Shown: positions 23,576-35,647 of the stretch, in pieces
Numbering within the stretch: position 1 is the stretch's first letter
Layout: every line of letters starts with the position of its first letter
The notes under the pieces: generated by a model
Told to the model about the DNA's origin: nothing
The model's input: only the letters and a program-made list of their open reading frames with translations
Database searches by the model: none
Made by a program: the position numbers and the translations under genes
NCBI GenBank assembly: GCA_002007465.1
Contig: LNAC01000769.1
Span: forward strand, 390,271 to 454,270
Direction of reading: 5' to 3'
Length of the DNA: 64,000 nt
Source of the DNA: Ailurus styani
Taxonomy: Eukaryota; Chordata; Mammalia; Carnivora; Ailuridae

Positions 23576-24440
23576 ATGCCATGGTGGCTTATAAGTTCCT
23601 TACATGTTGGATTAGAGCCAGAAGTTGCAATTTTATAAAAAGGCATCATATTGGTTTCTGGTCAGCCAAGCAGTAACATGTTAGAGAGTAACATGTCCAG
23701 TACATACCCCTAGGACAGAATTTGCTACACTTAGTTCATATCTGCTTAGGTATAGCATCCAGTTATATAATAAACTCACGATTAAGAAATTCATCATAGA
23801 GTGATGCCTATGGGTAGCTCAGTTGGTTAAGTGTCTGCCCTTGGCTCAGGTCATGATCCCAGGGTCCTGGAATTGAGTCCCACATCAGGCTCTTTGCTCA
23901 GTGGGGAGCCTGCTTCTCCTCTGCCTACTGCTCCCCCTGCTTGTGCTCTCTCACTCTCTCTCTCTGACAAAGAAATAAATAAAATCTTAAAAAAAAAGAA
24001 ATTCATGATAAAGATCTTACAACTTCACAGATCCCTGGTAATTCTAAAGAGATAGAGCATGGTATTTAATGACATACCAAATGTAAGAGCTATTCAGCTA
24101 TGTTGGGGGTACCCCAGGTGTTGGCTGCGATGTCTTGGCATACCTTGCTGGTGATATCTGGAAGACAGTGGTAACGCCAAATGGCAATGGAAGATTAGCA
24201 GGAATCCAATCTTACAGTCCAGTGGGTCCGCCAGTTCTGAAATCCTTTCATTTGGTTCAGGTCTGCTGGATTGGACTTGGGAGGATGATAAATAGGTTGG
24301 TGCCAGTGCACTTATTTGGTGGTCAGTTAAAGCAAAAAAACCACAGGTGAAATAAGTGAAGGACAATATATATTATATGAGGTACCTGCCAAATCTATTT
24401 TTCTAGGCTACTTGTACTTTTCTTTTATTCTCCAGCAAAT
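23576..24440. other. Noncoding stretch around a SINE
   Basis: Apart from the SINE at 23799-23995, nothing is recognised. The segment 24060-24400 has balanced composition and two overlapping ORFs of 71 and 90 codons with no domain. It might be retroviral or another old repeat, but I cannot assign it. Confidence 0.35.
23799..23995 (+). mobile_element. CAN SINE, older subtype
   Basis: Head GAGTGATGCCTATGGGTAGCTCAGTTGG is diverged; the tail is CTCTGACAAAGAAATAAATAAAATC. Target-site copies AAGAAATTCATCATA (23784-23798) and AAGAAATTCATGATA (23996-24010) differ at one base. Confidence 0.93.
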
Positions 24441-24925
24441 GAATAGAACAATTTGATTTCCAGTCTAATTGCCTCACTGTGGTCTACACCCACATCACTT
24501 CATGCTTGCATAATTGAAATTGTTTTCCCACGATTGCCCAGCTTTCTGTCTTTCTCCCATCCAATTCATTCTTACCACAGGAAAATTTATTCACTAAAAT
24601 ACCCCATTTATCATGTATACTGCGTATTAAAGAGTTTTCAGTTGCCCCTATTACATACAGGACCAAATATAAACTCCACCCAATATTCCAGGTCTTCTGT
24701 GTGCAGACTAGAGAGTGTTGATAATTTTTTCTCACTGTTTCCTGGCACCTAATTTCACCTCTGGCCATATTGCTCTCCATATGAGCAAATACCCTTGTTT
24801 GTGTCTTTGTCTTTACTTCTGCTGTCTCTTTATTCAGGTGGATACTCTTCTGTCTGCCTGAACAAACTCTGTGCCAGCTTCAAGTCCTGCCATCTTCTCT
24901 AAGAAGCATTTTTTGGATAATTTCT
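24440..24925 (+). mobile_element. L2 fragment
   Basis: TACATACAGGACCAAATATAAACTCC and the following CCAGGTCTTCTGTG and CTCTTTATTCAGGTGG blocks follow the sense L2 3' portion, ending at the start of the L1. Confidence 0.5.
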
Positions 24926-25520
24926 TTTTTTTCTTGTTTTTTTTTTTACACTAAGTGCTATTTTTATTATTTTTAAATCTTCCATTAATTAAATACAATG
25001 CATTATTAGTTGCAGATCTAGAGTACAGTGACTCATTAGTGTTATAGCATACCCAGGACTTATTACATCATGTGCTCTCCTTAATGTCCATCACCCAGTT
25101 ACCCCATCCTCCTACCTGCCTTCCCTCCAGCAACCCTCAGTTTGTTTCCTATGATTAAGAGTCTCTTAGGGTTTGTCTCCCTCTCTGCTTCTGTCTTGTT
25201 TTATTTTTCCCTCTCTTTCCTATTATCCTGTTTTATTTCTTAAATTCCACATGCGAGTGAGATCATATGATAGTTGTCTTTCTCTGATTGACTTATTTCA
25301 CTTAGCATAATACCCTCTGGTTCCAACCACATTGTTGCAAGTGGCAAGATTTCATTTTTTTGGTGGCTGAGTAGTGTTCCATTGTATATGTATACACCAT
25401 ATTTTCTTTATCCATTCATCTGTCAATAGACATCTGGGCTCTTCCCATAGTTTGGCTATTGCGGACATTGCTGCTATAAACATTTGGGTGCAGGTATCCC
25501 CTAAGATCACTACATTTGTA

Positions 25521-25713
25521 GGGCGCCTGGGTGGCTCAGTGGGTTAAGGCCTCTGCCTTCGGCTCAGGTCATGATCTCAGGGTCCTGGGATCGAGGCCCA
25601 CATCGGGCTCTCTGCTAGGCAGAGAGCCTGTTTCCTCCTCTCTCTGTGCCTGCCTCTCTGCCTACTTGTGATCTCTCTCTCTGTCAAATAAATAAATAAA
25701 ATCTTAAAAAAAG
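25521..25713 (+). mobile_element. CAN SINE, young subtype, inside the L1
   Basis: Complete copy with the CTACTTGTGATCTCTC tail. Exact 17-bp target-site duplication AGATCACTACATTTGTA at 25504-25520 and 25714-25730. It is opposite in orientation to the L1. Confidence 0.97.
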
Positions 25714-27759
25714 AGATCACTACATTTGTATATTTGTGGTAAATCCCTCATAGTGCAATTGCTGGGTCATAGGGTCGCACTATTTTCAACTTTTTGAGGA
25801 ACTTCCATACTGTTTTCCAGAGTGGCTGCACCAGCTTGCATTCCCACCAACAGTGTAAGAGTGTTCCCCTTTCCCTGCATCCTCACCAACATCTGTCATT
25901 TCCTGACTCGTTAATTTTAGCTTTTCTGACTGGTGTGAGGTGGTATCTCATTGTGGTTTTGATTTGTATTTCCCTGATGCCAAGTGATGTGGAGCGCTTT
26001 TTCATGTGTCTGTTGGTCATTTGTATGTCTTCTTTGGAGAAATGTCTGTTCATGTCTTCTGTCCATTTCGTGATTGGATTATTTGTTCTTTGGGCATTAA
26101 GTTTTATAAGTTCTTTATAGATTTTGAACACTAGCCCTTTATCTGATAAGACATTTGTAAATATCTTCTCCCATTTTGTTGGGTGTCTTTTGGTTTTGTC
26201 AACTGTTTCCTTTGCTATGCAAAAGGTTTTTATCTTGATCAAGTCCCAATAGTTCATTTTTGACTGTTTCCCTTGCCTTTGGAGACATGTCTAGCAAGAA
26301 GTTGCTGTGGCTGAGGTCACAGAGGTTGCTGTCTATGTTCTTCTCTGGGATTTTGATGGATTCCTGTCTCACATTTAGGTCTTTCATCCATTTGGCGTCT
26401 GTTTTTGTGTATGGTGTAAGGAAATGGTCCAGTTTCATTCTTCTGGATGTGGCTGTCTAACTTCCCAACACCATTTGTTGAAGAGACTGTGTTTTTGTCA
26501 CTGGCCATTCTTTCCTGCTTTGTTGAAGATTAGTCGACCATAGAGTTGAGGGTCCATTTTGGGGCTCTCTATTCTGTTCCACTGATCTATGCGTCTGTTT
26601 TTGTGCCAGTACCATACTGTCTTGATGATTACAACTTTGTAATAGAGTTTGAAGTCCAGAATTCTGATGCCACCAGCTTTGGTTTTCTTTTTCAACATTC
26701 CTCTGGCTATTTGGGGTCTTTTCTGGTTCCATATGAATTTTAGGATTGTTTGTTCCAGCTCTGTGAAAAAAGCTGATGGTATTTTGATAGGGATTGCATT
26801 AAATGTGTGGATCACTCTAGGTATCATAGACATTTTCACAATATTTGTTCTTCCAATTCATGAACATGGAATGTTTTTCCATTTCTTTGTGGCTTCCTCA
26901 ATTTCTTTCCTGAGTATTCTGTAGTTTTCTGAGTACAGATCCTTTGCCTCTTTGGTTAGGTTTATTCCTAGGTATCTATGGTTTTGGGTGAAATTGTAAG
27001 TGGGATTGATTCCTTAATTTTTCTTTCTTCTGTCTCACTGTTAGTGCATAGAAATGCGACTGATTTCTGTGCATTGATTTTATATCCTGCCACGTTGCTG
27101 AATTCCTGTATGAGTTCTAGCAATTTTGAGGTGGAGTCTTTTGGGTTTTCCACATAGAGTATCATATCATCTGTGAAGAGTGAGAGTTTAACTCCTTTGC
27201 TGATTCGGATGCTTTTTATTTCTTTTTGTTGTCTGATCGCTGAGGCTAGGACTTCCAGTAATGTGTTGAACAGCAGTGGTGATAGTGGACATCTCTGCTG
27301 TGTTCTTGACCTTATGGGAAAAGCTCTCAGGTTTTCCTCACTGAGTATGATATTTGATGTGGGCTTTTCATATATGGCTTTTATGATATTGAGGTATGTT
27401 CCCTCTGTCCCTACACTGTGAAGAGTTTTAATTAATCAAGAAAGGATGCTGTACTTTGTCAAATGCTTTTTCTGCATCTATTGAGAGGATCATATGGTTC
27501 TTGTCCTTTCTTTTATTAATGTGATGAATCACATTGATTCATTTGTGGATGTTGAACCACCTTTGCAGCCCAGGAATAATACCCACTGCGTTGTGGTCAA
27601 TAATCCTTGTAATGTACTGGATCCTATTGGCTAGTATCTTGGTGAGAATTTTGGCATCCATGTTCATTAGGGATATTGGTCTGTAATTCTCCTTTTTTGG
27701 TGGAGTCTTTGTCTGGTTTTGGGATCAAGGTAGTGCTAGCCCCATAAAAAGAGTTTTGG

Positions 27760-27974
27760 GGAGGGGGGAGCACCTTGGTGGCTCAGTCAGTTAAGCAGCT
27801 GCCTTTGGTTCAGGTCTTGATCCCAGGGTCCTGGGATGATACCCAAATCAAGCTCCTTGCTCAACAGGGAGCTTGCTTCTCCCCTGACCGCCAATCCCTA
27901 TGCTTGTGCTTGCTCTGTCTGTCTCTCTCTTGAGTGCTCTCTCTGTGTCAAATAAATAAATAAAGTCTTTTTAA
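27760..27974 (+). mobile_element. CAN SINE, older subtype, inside the L1
   Basis: Head GAGCACCTTGGTGGCTCAGTCAGTTAAG, CT-rich body and AAATAAATAAATAAAGTC tail. The flanks AAAAAGAGTTTTGG (27746-27759) and AAAAAGAGTTTGG (27975-27987) are the target-site copies. Confidence 0.93.
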
Positions 27975-28840
27975 AAAAAGAGTTTGGAAGTTTTTCTTCC
28001 ATTTCTATGTTTTGAAACAACTTCAGAACAATAGGTATTAACTCTTTAAATGTTTGGTAGAATTCCCCTGGGAAGCCATCCAGCCCTGGACTCTTGTTTG
28101 TTGGGAGATTTTTGATTACTGCCTCAGTTTCCTTGCTGTTTATGGGTCTGTTTCAGCTTTTCTATTTCTTCCTGTTTCAGGTTTGGTAGTTTATATGTCT
28201 CTAGGAATGCATCCATTTCTTCCAAATTGCCTAATTTGTTGGTATATAGTTTGCTTGTGTGTTCTTATATTGTTTGTATTTCTTTGGTATGAATTGTGAC
28301 CTCTCCTCTTTCACTCATGATTTTATTTATTTGGATCCTTTCTCTTTTCTTTTTGATAAATCTTCCCAGGGGTTTATCAGTTTTATTAATTTTTTCAAAG
28401 AACCAGCTCCTAGTTTTGTTGACGTGTTCTGTTGATTTGGCTTCTATTTTATTGGTTTCTGCTCTACTGTTTATTAATTCTCTTCTCCTCCTGGGTTTAG
28501 GCTTTATTTGCTGTTTTTTTCTCCAGATCCTTTAGATAGAAGGTTAAATTGTGTATTTGAGACCTTTCTTGTTTCTTGACAAAGGTTTTTCTTGCTATAT
28601 ACTTCCCTTTTATGACTGCCTTTGCTTCATCCAAAAGGTTTTAAAAAGTTGTGTTTTCATTCTCATTAAAAGTTCTATGAACTTTTAAAATTATACTTTA
28701 ATTTCATGGTTGACCCATTCATTCTCTAGTAGGATGTGCTGTAGCCTCCATGTATTAGAGTTCTGTCCAAATTTCCTCTTGTGATTGAGTTCCAGTTTCA
28801 AAGCATTGTGGTCTGAAAATATGCAGGAAATGATCTCAAT

Positions 28841-29042
28841 TTTTTAAAAAAATATTTTACTTATTTATTAGAGAGGGAGAGAGGGAGGGAGAGTATACGA
28901 GTAGAGGGAGTGGCAGAGGGTGAGGGAGAAGCAGACTCCCCACAGAGCAGGGAGCCCAATGTGGGACTCAGTCCCAGGGCCCAGGGATCATGACCTGAGC
29001 TGAAGGCAGATGTTTAACATACTGAGCCACCCAGGCGCCCTG
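28841..29042 (-). mobile_element. CAN SINE, older subtype, inside the L1
   Basis: Same strand as the L1. It has an internal GAGAGGGAGAGAGGGAGGGAGAG tract and ends GCCACCCAGGCGCCC. Flanks GAAATGATCTCAAT and GGAATGATCCCAAT are diverged target-site copies. Confidence 0.92.
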
Positions 29043-29829
29043 GGAATGATCCCAATATTTTGGCACTGGCTGAGACCTGATTTTGTGACCCAGTATGTGA
29101 TCTATTCTGGAGAATGTTCCCTGTGCACTTGAAAAGAATGTATATTCTGTTGCTTTAGGATGAGATGTTCTGAATATATCTGTGATGTCCATCTGGTCCA
29201 GTTTGTCATTCAAAGCCCTTGTTTTTTTGTTGAGCTTCTGCTTAGATGATCTGTCCATTGCAATAAGTGGAGTGTTAAAGTCCCCTACTGTTATTGTATT
29301 ATTATTGATGTGTTTCTTTAATTTTATTATTAATTGGTTTATATAATTGGCTGCTCCCATATTAGGGGCATAAATATTTATAATTCTTAGACTTTCTTGT
29401 TGGATAGACCCTTCAATTATGATACAGTATCCTTATTCATCTTTTATTACAGTCTTTGGTTTAAAATCCAATTTGTCAGATATAAGGATCACTACCCCAG
29501 GGTTTTTTTTTTGATGTCCATTAGCATGATACATGGTTTTCCACCCCCCTCACTCTCAATCTGGAGGTGTCTTTGGCTCTAAAATGTCTCTTGCAGACAA
29601 GCATATGGATGGGTCTTGCTTTTTTATCCAATCTGATACCTTATGTCTTTTGATTGGGGCATTTAGCCCATTTACATTTAGAGTAACTATTGACAGATAT
29701 GAATTTAGTGCCATTGTATTACCTGTAAAGTCACTATTTCTATATATTGTCTCTGTTTCTTTCTGGTCTATGTTACTTTGGGCTCTCTCTTGGCTTAAAG
29801 GATTCCCTTTATTATTTCTTGCAGGGCTG

Positions 29830-30690
29830 GTTTAGTGATCACAAATTCTTTTAGTTTCTGTCTGTTCTGGAAGCTTTTTATCTCCCTTTCTATTTTGAAT
29901 GACATCCTTGCTGGATAAAGTATTTTTGGCAGCATATTTTTCTCATTTAGCACCCTAAATATCTCATGTCAGTCCTTTTTGGCCTGCCAGTTCTCTGTGG
30001 ATAAGTTTGCTACCAGTCTAATGTTTCTACTCTTTTAGGTAATAGACCTCTTGTCCTGAGCTGCTTTCGGATTTTTCTCTTTGTCTCTGAGATTTCCAAG
30101 TTTCGCTATTATATGTTGAACTATTTTTTATTGATTTTGAGGGAAGGTTCTCTGTGCCTCCTGGACTTGAACGCCTGTTTTCTTCCCCAGATTAGGGAAA
30201 CTCTCCACTGTAATTTGCTCTAGTATACCTTCTGTCCCCTCTCTTTCTTTCCTTTTCTTCTGGGATCTCAATGATCCTAATATTGTTTCCCTTTATGGTA
30301 TCACTTATCTCTCAGATTCTCCCCTTGTGAAGAATTGTTGTTTATCTCTCTTTTTTCTCAGCTTCTTTATTTTGCACTGTTTGGCCTTCTGTATCACTCA
30401 TTCTCTCTTCTGCCTCATTTATTCTAGTGGTTAGAGCCTCCATTTTTTATTGTATCTCATTAATAGCCTCTTTGATTTCAATTTGATTAGGTTTTAGTTC
30501 TTTTATTTCTCCAGAAGGGGATTCTCTAGTGTTTTCTATGCTCTTTTCAAGCCCAGCTAATATCTTTATAATCACTATTCTGAATTCTTTTTCCTACATC
30601 TTACTCATATCCATACTGTTTAGGTCCCCTGGCAGTCAGTACTGCCTCTTGTTCTCTTTTTTGAGGTGAGTTTTTCCATCTTGTCATTCT
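29830..30690 (-). pseudogene. L1 ORF1 remnant, broken
   Basis: ORF1 encodes the RNA-binding chaperone protein of L1. The minus strand here reads in the right order for ORF1, between the 5' UTR and ORF2. The likely start is near 30680 (antisense of CATCTTGTC), after which translation soon meets stops. No open frame over about 60 codons survives. The assignment rests on position and on resemblance of the 3' half to L1 ORF1 nucleotide sequence. Confidence 0.65.
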
Positions 30691-30802
30691 GTTCAGAGAA
30701 GAACAGATTCATGAGTGAACAAAATACTAAAATGGCAACAACAACCCCAGAGAAATATACACTAAACAAATCAGAAGAGACCCAAAACTGAAAAAAATTT
30801 CA

Positions 30803-31425
30803 AAAAAGAGAGAGAGAGAGAGAATATAATCAGGTGAGCAGACCAGAGCAATACACTACATCCTGTGTGTATTTTGGCGTGTTTGTTAGAACACCAGATC
30901 CCAAAATTGTAAAGAAAAAAAATCGTATATGTACAAAAATAAAATTAAATACAATGAAAGGATAGAATGTAACTGTAAAAATGAAAATTAAAAGACAAAA
31001 AAACAAAAAAAAAGGAAAGAAGGAATATATAAACAGACAGGTGAACAGAACAGAGGAATACACTATATCCTGGGGTGTTTTGGTCTGTTTGTTAGAGGAA
31101 ACTACATCCCAAAATTATAAAGAAAGGAAAGCTTATATATACACAAAAATAAATTTAAATAAATTGAAAGGATAGAATGTAACTGTAAAGATGAAAATTA
31201 AAAAAAACTTTAACAAAAAAAAGGGAAAAAAAAGAGAGACTATGATCAGACAGGTGATGAGAATAGAGCAATACACTTGATCTGGTGTATTTTGGTCTGT
31301 TTGTTAAAAGAAGCTACATCCCAAAATATAAAGAAGGAAACCTTATGTCTGTACAAAAATAAAATTAAATACAATGAAAGGATAGAATGTAATTGTAAAA
31401 ATGAAAATTAAGAAAGACTTTAAAA
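30803..31425. repeat. Three tandem units of about 205 bp in the L1 5' UTR
   Basis: Units at roughly 30803-30998, 30999-31209 and 31210-31425. Each contains the ordered words CAATACACT (or GAATACACT), TGTTTGTTAGA (or TTAAA), CATCCCAAAAT, ACAAAAATAAA, GAAAGGATAGAATGTAA and ATGAAAATTAA. The units are diverged from one another by many substitutions and small indels. Confidence 0.85.
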
Positions 31426-31429
31426 AGAG

Positions 31430-32570
31430 TTGATAAAATAAGAAATTGGTTGAAAAAGGAAAGAGGAAAAATGAAAACGGGAAGATAAAAGAATCAAGGG
31501 GAAAAAAATCATGAGTTCTATATACTATTTTTCCCTAGTGCTGGACTTTTACAGCTCTGTGTGATTGGTAAAGTTAGTGTTGGCCTGATGTTCTTGCTGA
31601 TCTTCTGGGGCAGGAGCTGTTGCACTGATTCTCGGGTATCTTTGTCCCCAGGGTGCAATTGCACCACCCTTGTTGGGGGCCAGGCTAAGTAATCGGCTCA
31701 GGTTGGCTCTCTGTGGCTTTTGTTCCCTGAAGGCTTTCTGTACAGCTTTAAAGGATGAGAATGAAAATGGTGGCCTCCCAGTCTCTGTCCTGGAGCTGAA
31801 AGCTCGGGGTCCCCTCCTCAGTGAACCCTCAGGGAAAATCAGTCAATCACTCCTGTTTCCCTGGTCTTCAGCCACTCCCTGCTCACCCAGCCTGTGACCC
31901 AGCATTTCTATCGCAGGCACACAACCCCATTTCAAGTCTCCAAACCCTGCAGACTCTTGCAGTGTGCTTCCATGCTGCTCCTCCCCAGGGAGGAAATGGG
32001 CATCTCACCCATTCTGCTGCTTGTTGGGCCCCTTCTTGGAGAGAAGTTGCCCCACCATTCCTCAGTTTGGGGTTTATGGCAACCCCTAGCTGAGAGCACA
32101 CTCCTGGGCTCACTGATTGCAACCAGCATCCCCACTCTGATGCCTGGGAGCTCTGCCACACTCAGACCCCCAGTCTTCCTGGGACCCCAGGGAATCCTGA
32201 GACCACACTGTCCCATCTAGGATTCCTCTCCACTTCACCACCTGAGCACCTGTCATGCAGGGATGTCCCTCTCCAGAGCAGACTTCTAAAAGTTCTGATT
32301 TTGCGCTCTGCTGCTATATCACTTTCCAGTAGCCAGCTGAAGGAGGCTCCCTCCTCATGTCATTTATCTTCCCATATACCACCTCAGATTCACTTCTCTC
32401 CACCACCTACCTTGCAGAAAGTGGTTGCTCTTCTATTTGTAGAAAATTGCAGCTATTCTTTTCTTAGATCTCTGGTTGAGTTTGCAGGTGTTCAGAATGA
32501 ATTGATAGCTATCTAGCTGAATTCCTGGGAGCAGACAAAATTAAGATCTACTCCTCTGCCATCTTGGACT
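31430..32570 (-). mobile_element. L1 5' UTR, GC-richer leader
   Basis: The 5'-most part of the L1, ending at its start where the plus strand shows CTCTGCCATCTTGGACTCC. It is more GC-rich than the rest of the element and holds several short overlapping ORFs (70-108 codons) on both strands. These are shadows, not genes. An internal L1 promoter would lie here. Confidence 0.75.
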
Positions 32571-32579
32571 CCTGGACCA

Positions 32580-33440
32580 CTTCAATCTCCAGTGTCTTTG
32601 TGAAATAATAAGATATACATATACTGGTGTCTACTCCTGGTTCTTGACACAGAGGTCCTAAAACCCTTGTAAATAGAGGTGCTAGGAGAATCTTTTGTTT
32701 TAATATTTAGTCTCTGACCCCAGTTCCTGGCACAGAGCTCCTAAGACCTTACAATGTCCTGAGTGATAAGAGGTTTGACTCTGAGCTTCTAAAACCCTTG
32801 GAATTCCCTGGGTGATGGAATGGCTTTTGTTCTGATGAGTTGACTCTTGATGGGCTCCTGGATGGGGGCCAGTCATCAGAGAGATCAAGCCATGATCAGA
32901 AGTTTGGAAATCAGAAGTTTTAGCCCCTCTCTCCTTTGTTTATGAGGGGAGAGGCCCTGGAAATAGAGTTAAAAATCAATCATTCCTGAAAGATGCAGCC
33001 TCAGTAAAAATCCCAATAGTACGGGGTTTGGGAAGCTTCCAGGCTGGTAAACACATACATGTACCAGAAGGGTAGTCCACCCCAATTCTATCGGGACAGA
33101 AACTCCTGCATTCAGGACTCCCCCAGACCTATGTATGTCTTCACACGGCTGTTCATGTGTATCCTTTATTATATCCTTTATTGTGTAATGAGCTGGTAAA
33201 TGTAAGTAAGTGTTTTCCTGAGTTCTGTGAGCCATTTTAGCAAATGATCAGCTTCATGGAGGGGACATGAGTATCTGATTTGCAGCCAAGTTGGACTGAG
33301 CTTGTAGAAAACTTGGGGACCTTTTATGTACAGTTCACATCTCAAGTGGGGGCAGTCTCTTCGGATTGAGCCCTTAACCTGTGGGGTCTTCATCTGCTGG
33401 TGTTGGAGGATTACTTGGTGTGTGGAAGACTCACACACCT
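32580..33440 (+). mobile_element. Old ERV LTR (possibly MER21-like)
   Basis: CAGTAAAAATCCCAATAGTACGGGG, GGGAAGCTTCCAGGCTGGT, the TATCCTTTATT polyadenylation region, TGAGTTCTGTGAGCCATTTTAGCAAATGATC, and AGTGGGGGCAGTCTC then GGATTGAGCCCTTAACCTGTGG fit an old ERVL-like LTR. No retroviral coding sequence adjoins it. It starts right after the L1 5' end. Confidence 0.55.
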
Positions 33441-35046
33441 GCTGTCAGACGCAAAATAAGGAGCCTGCATTCTGAATAGACATGTTCCTCCAACAGTCTG
33501 TCCCTGATAAATAGTTCCACTGAGGCTAGGCATAGCCAGCGTTGTTCTTCCTGACACAAGTTAAAACCCTTCGAGCAAGTGTATCTTAAAATAGTGAGTG
33601 ATAACTTATACACAAAGAAACATACCCTTTGTCTTGTGTAAATCACCTGGACTCTGCCCTGGGGAGGGGGGTGTGCCGCATTTTCTTGGATGCGATGCTT
33701 CATTTGACACTGAAGCAGAGGGAAGCCCACTGACCATTTTGGAAGTGGACTCTGGGCTGGGGACCAGCTTCCGATGATGTCCTGACCACCTGGGCTCTGT
33801 CTGGGGATTTCAGCTTTGACTGTTGCTTGCATAAAGGCCCGCTCCAGTTATAAGGTAATTAGGTGGGTCTTTCCTGGAACATCGATCAGAGAAAAGCACT
33901 TATAACACACACTGTTTTCATAATGATTTACTTAGACACCCCCCCATTTTTTTCTTTTGTGAGGTGGCTGCTTATTTAAAATTTTCATCTCTAGCTATTT
34001 TGTCTTTAAAATGGGAAACAGAAAAAGAAATCCCTCTTAGTGCTCTAGTTCGAGCCATGTGAAAGGGAGTGGCATAGAGAAATTAGCGGAATGGTCACAC
34101 CTGTCCCTCTGAATGCTTCCATTGGTCATATGCCCTGTAACTTTCCTTTAAAATAATTTAGCACAAGCTGTGTAAAATATTTATGTGAGGGGCTTGTTAG
34201 TTTCACTCTTTATCCTAGGGTGGTTAGTTAGCCTTTACGGTGTCCCAAAGAGGAACGTGTCCTCCAGCAGGGGCACAGTTAGCATCTAAAGATGCTAAAC
34301 AGGAATTCACAGTTCAGCTCCTTCTGCCCCCACATCTTCACCCAAGTTCATCTGCAAATCTCTGCACTGGAGGTTTGTTAATTAGGGAAGGGTTTCTGGA
34401 GATGGCTTTTCCTCAGGGAAATAAGTGGTGCTCACAATAATTGGAATGTGGACTTTGGCTTAACTCTGCCCAGTCCCCTCTGCCCTTCCATGGACAAGGG
34501 CACAGGGCTTTGGGGGGGGGGCGGCAGGACATGTGTGTGCCCTTAGAGTATTGCCCTCAGTCTGGGGCTCTGCTGCATGTTGTTCCCCACGTCTCAATGG
34601 AGACTTCTGTGACCAGATCACACAAGATACTCAAGGAGTGCCTCAGCAGCTGAGCTCCCCTGAACAGCATTTCGTGCCTGCTTGCCAAGAAACACCCATG
34701 TTTGTGGCAGGGTAGAGTTTGCAACCTGCTTTCATGGTGACACATCATCTGCTGGGAGCAAGACTATGCGGAAGGGGCCCCTTTGCCCTTTCTCATCGCC
34801 AGAGGCCATCAGCATCATGCAAGAGTCAAGCTTGAGTTGAGGAGGGTTGTCAAAACCACACACGCATACGGTTTCCACCTTGCTTCTCTCACTTAAAGAA
34901 TTCCCTCTTCTCCCAGAGCCAAGAGCTGAGGATAAGATTAGAATTTTGTGCCATAAAGTGAGAGGTACTTTGAAAATCAGGTTCCCCCGTGAATGTCTTA
35001 CTCAGTAATCCACTCTCACATTTTCCCATTGGTAATAAGGGATATG
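33441..35046. other. Unique noncoding stretch
   Basis: No repeat family recognised. It contains a run of G (34512-34520) and a 133-codon minus-strand ORF (33431-33832) with no domain I recognise. Confidence 0.4.
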
Positions 35047-35585
35047 GCAGTGGTTAATTTCATGTGTCAACTTGACTGGGCTAAGGGATTCCCACATGGT
35101 TGGTAAAACATGATTTCTGGGTGTATCTGTGAATTTGTTTCTGGAAGAGATTAGCCTTTGAATCAATAAACTGAGTGAAGATCCCCCTCACCAGTGCAGG
35201 GGGGGGTGGCATCACCCAATCCATCAGGGGCCCAAAGAGAAGGAAAAGGTGGAAGAAGGGTGAATTCTGTCTCTCTCTCCTTCAGCCAAGATGTCCACCT
35301 TCTCCAAGCCTCTTGACTCTGGGGATCCTGGTTCTCAAGCCTTCAGACTCCATGAGCTTTCCTGGGTCTCTAGTTGTACATGGTGGATTGTGGGACTTCT
35401 CAGTGTCCAGAATCATGTGAGTCAACGCCTAAATAATCTCCTCTTCTATATCTATATCTATATCTATATCTATATCTATATCTATATCTATATCTATATC
35501 TATATCTATATCTATATCTACATCTATATCTATATCTATATATGTCCTATTGATTCTATCCTTCTGGAGAAACCTGACAAATACA
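35047..35585 (+). mobile_element. MLT2-like ERVL LTR with a microsatellite inside
   Basis: Starts CAGTGGTTAATTTCATGTGTCAACTTGACTGGG and ends GTCCTATTGATTCTATCCTTCTGGAGAAACCTGACAAATAC, the paired ends of this LTR class in sense. A TATATC array occupies 35445-35541, just inside the right end. Confidence 0.7.
35445..35541. repeat. (TATATC)n hexanucleotide array
   Basis: About 16 units of TATATC/CTATAT, with one C interruption at 35521. Translations crossing it are meaningless Tyr-Ile repeats. Confidence 0.97.
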
Positions 35586-35647
35586 GATTCACTTAAGTTG
35601 AGGGTGTATATTTTTCATATGTGGTTGTTTTAGAGTTAAAAAAAATC

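Larger units (their letters stand above)
25230..29720 (-). pseudogene. L1 ORF2 remnant (endonuclease-reverse transcriptase)
   Basis: ORF2 encodes the L1 endonuclease and reverse transcriptase that nick the target DNA and copy L1 RNA into it. On the minus strand, the endonuclease segment at 28968-29360 shows VGDFNTPLIAMDRSS. A reverse-transcriptase segment at 26968-27177 carries the catalytic pair as F-T-D-D (27166-27177) where F-A-D-D is usual. C-terminal segments lie at 26498-26839 ([20 protein letters not shown]), 26199-26438, and 25883-26257 ([20 protein letters not shown]). Frameshifts, stops and three SINEs (25521, 27760, 28841) break it into pieces of 60-130 codons. It is clearly dead. 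The part of the 28968-29360 ORF nearest 28968 is SINE sequence, not L1. Confidence 0.88.
24930..32570 (-). mobile_element. Near full-length carnivore L1, inactive
   Basis: From right to left (5' to 3' on the minus strand): a 5' UTR whose first bases read as antisense of CTGCCATCTTGGACTCC, three tandem units of about 205 bp, ORF1 and ORF2 remnants, and a 3' UTR with CCATCACCCAGTTACCCC and an A tail. Total length is about 7.6 kb, or about 7.0 kb after removing three SINEs. Both ORFs are broken. I cannot find matching target-site duplications at the ends. Confidence 0.93.

Noticed and set aside
25794..29835. Many plus-strand ORFs of 60-108 codons across the L1
   Set aside because: All are antisense frames of the L1 ORF2 and ORF1 remnants.
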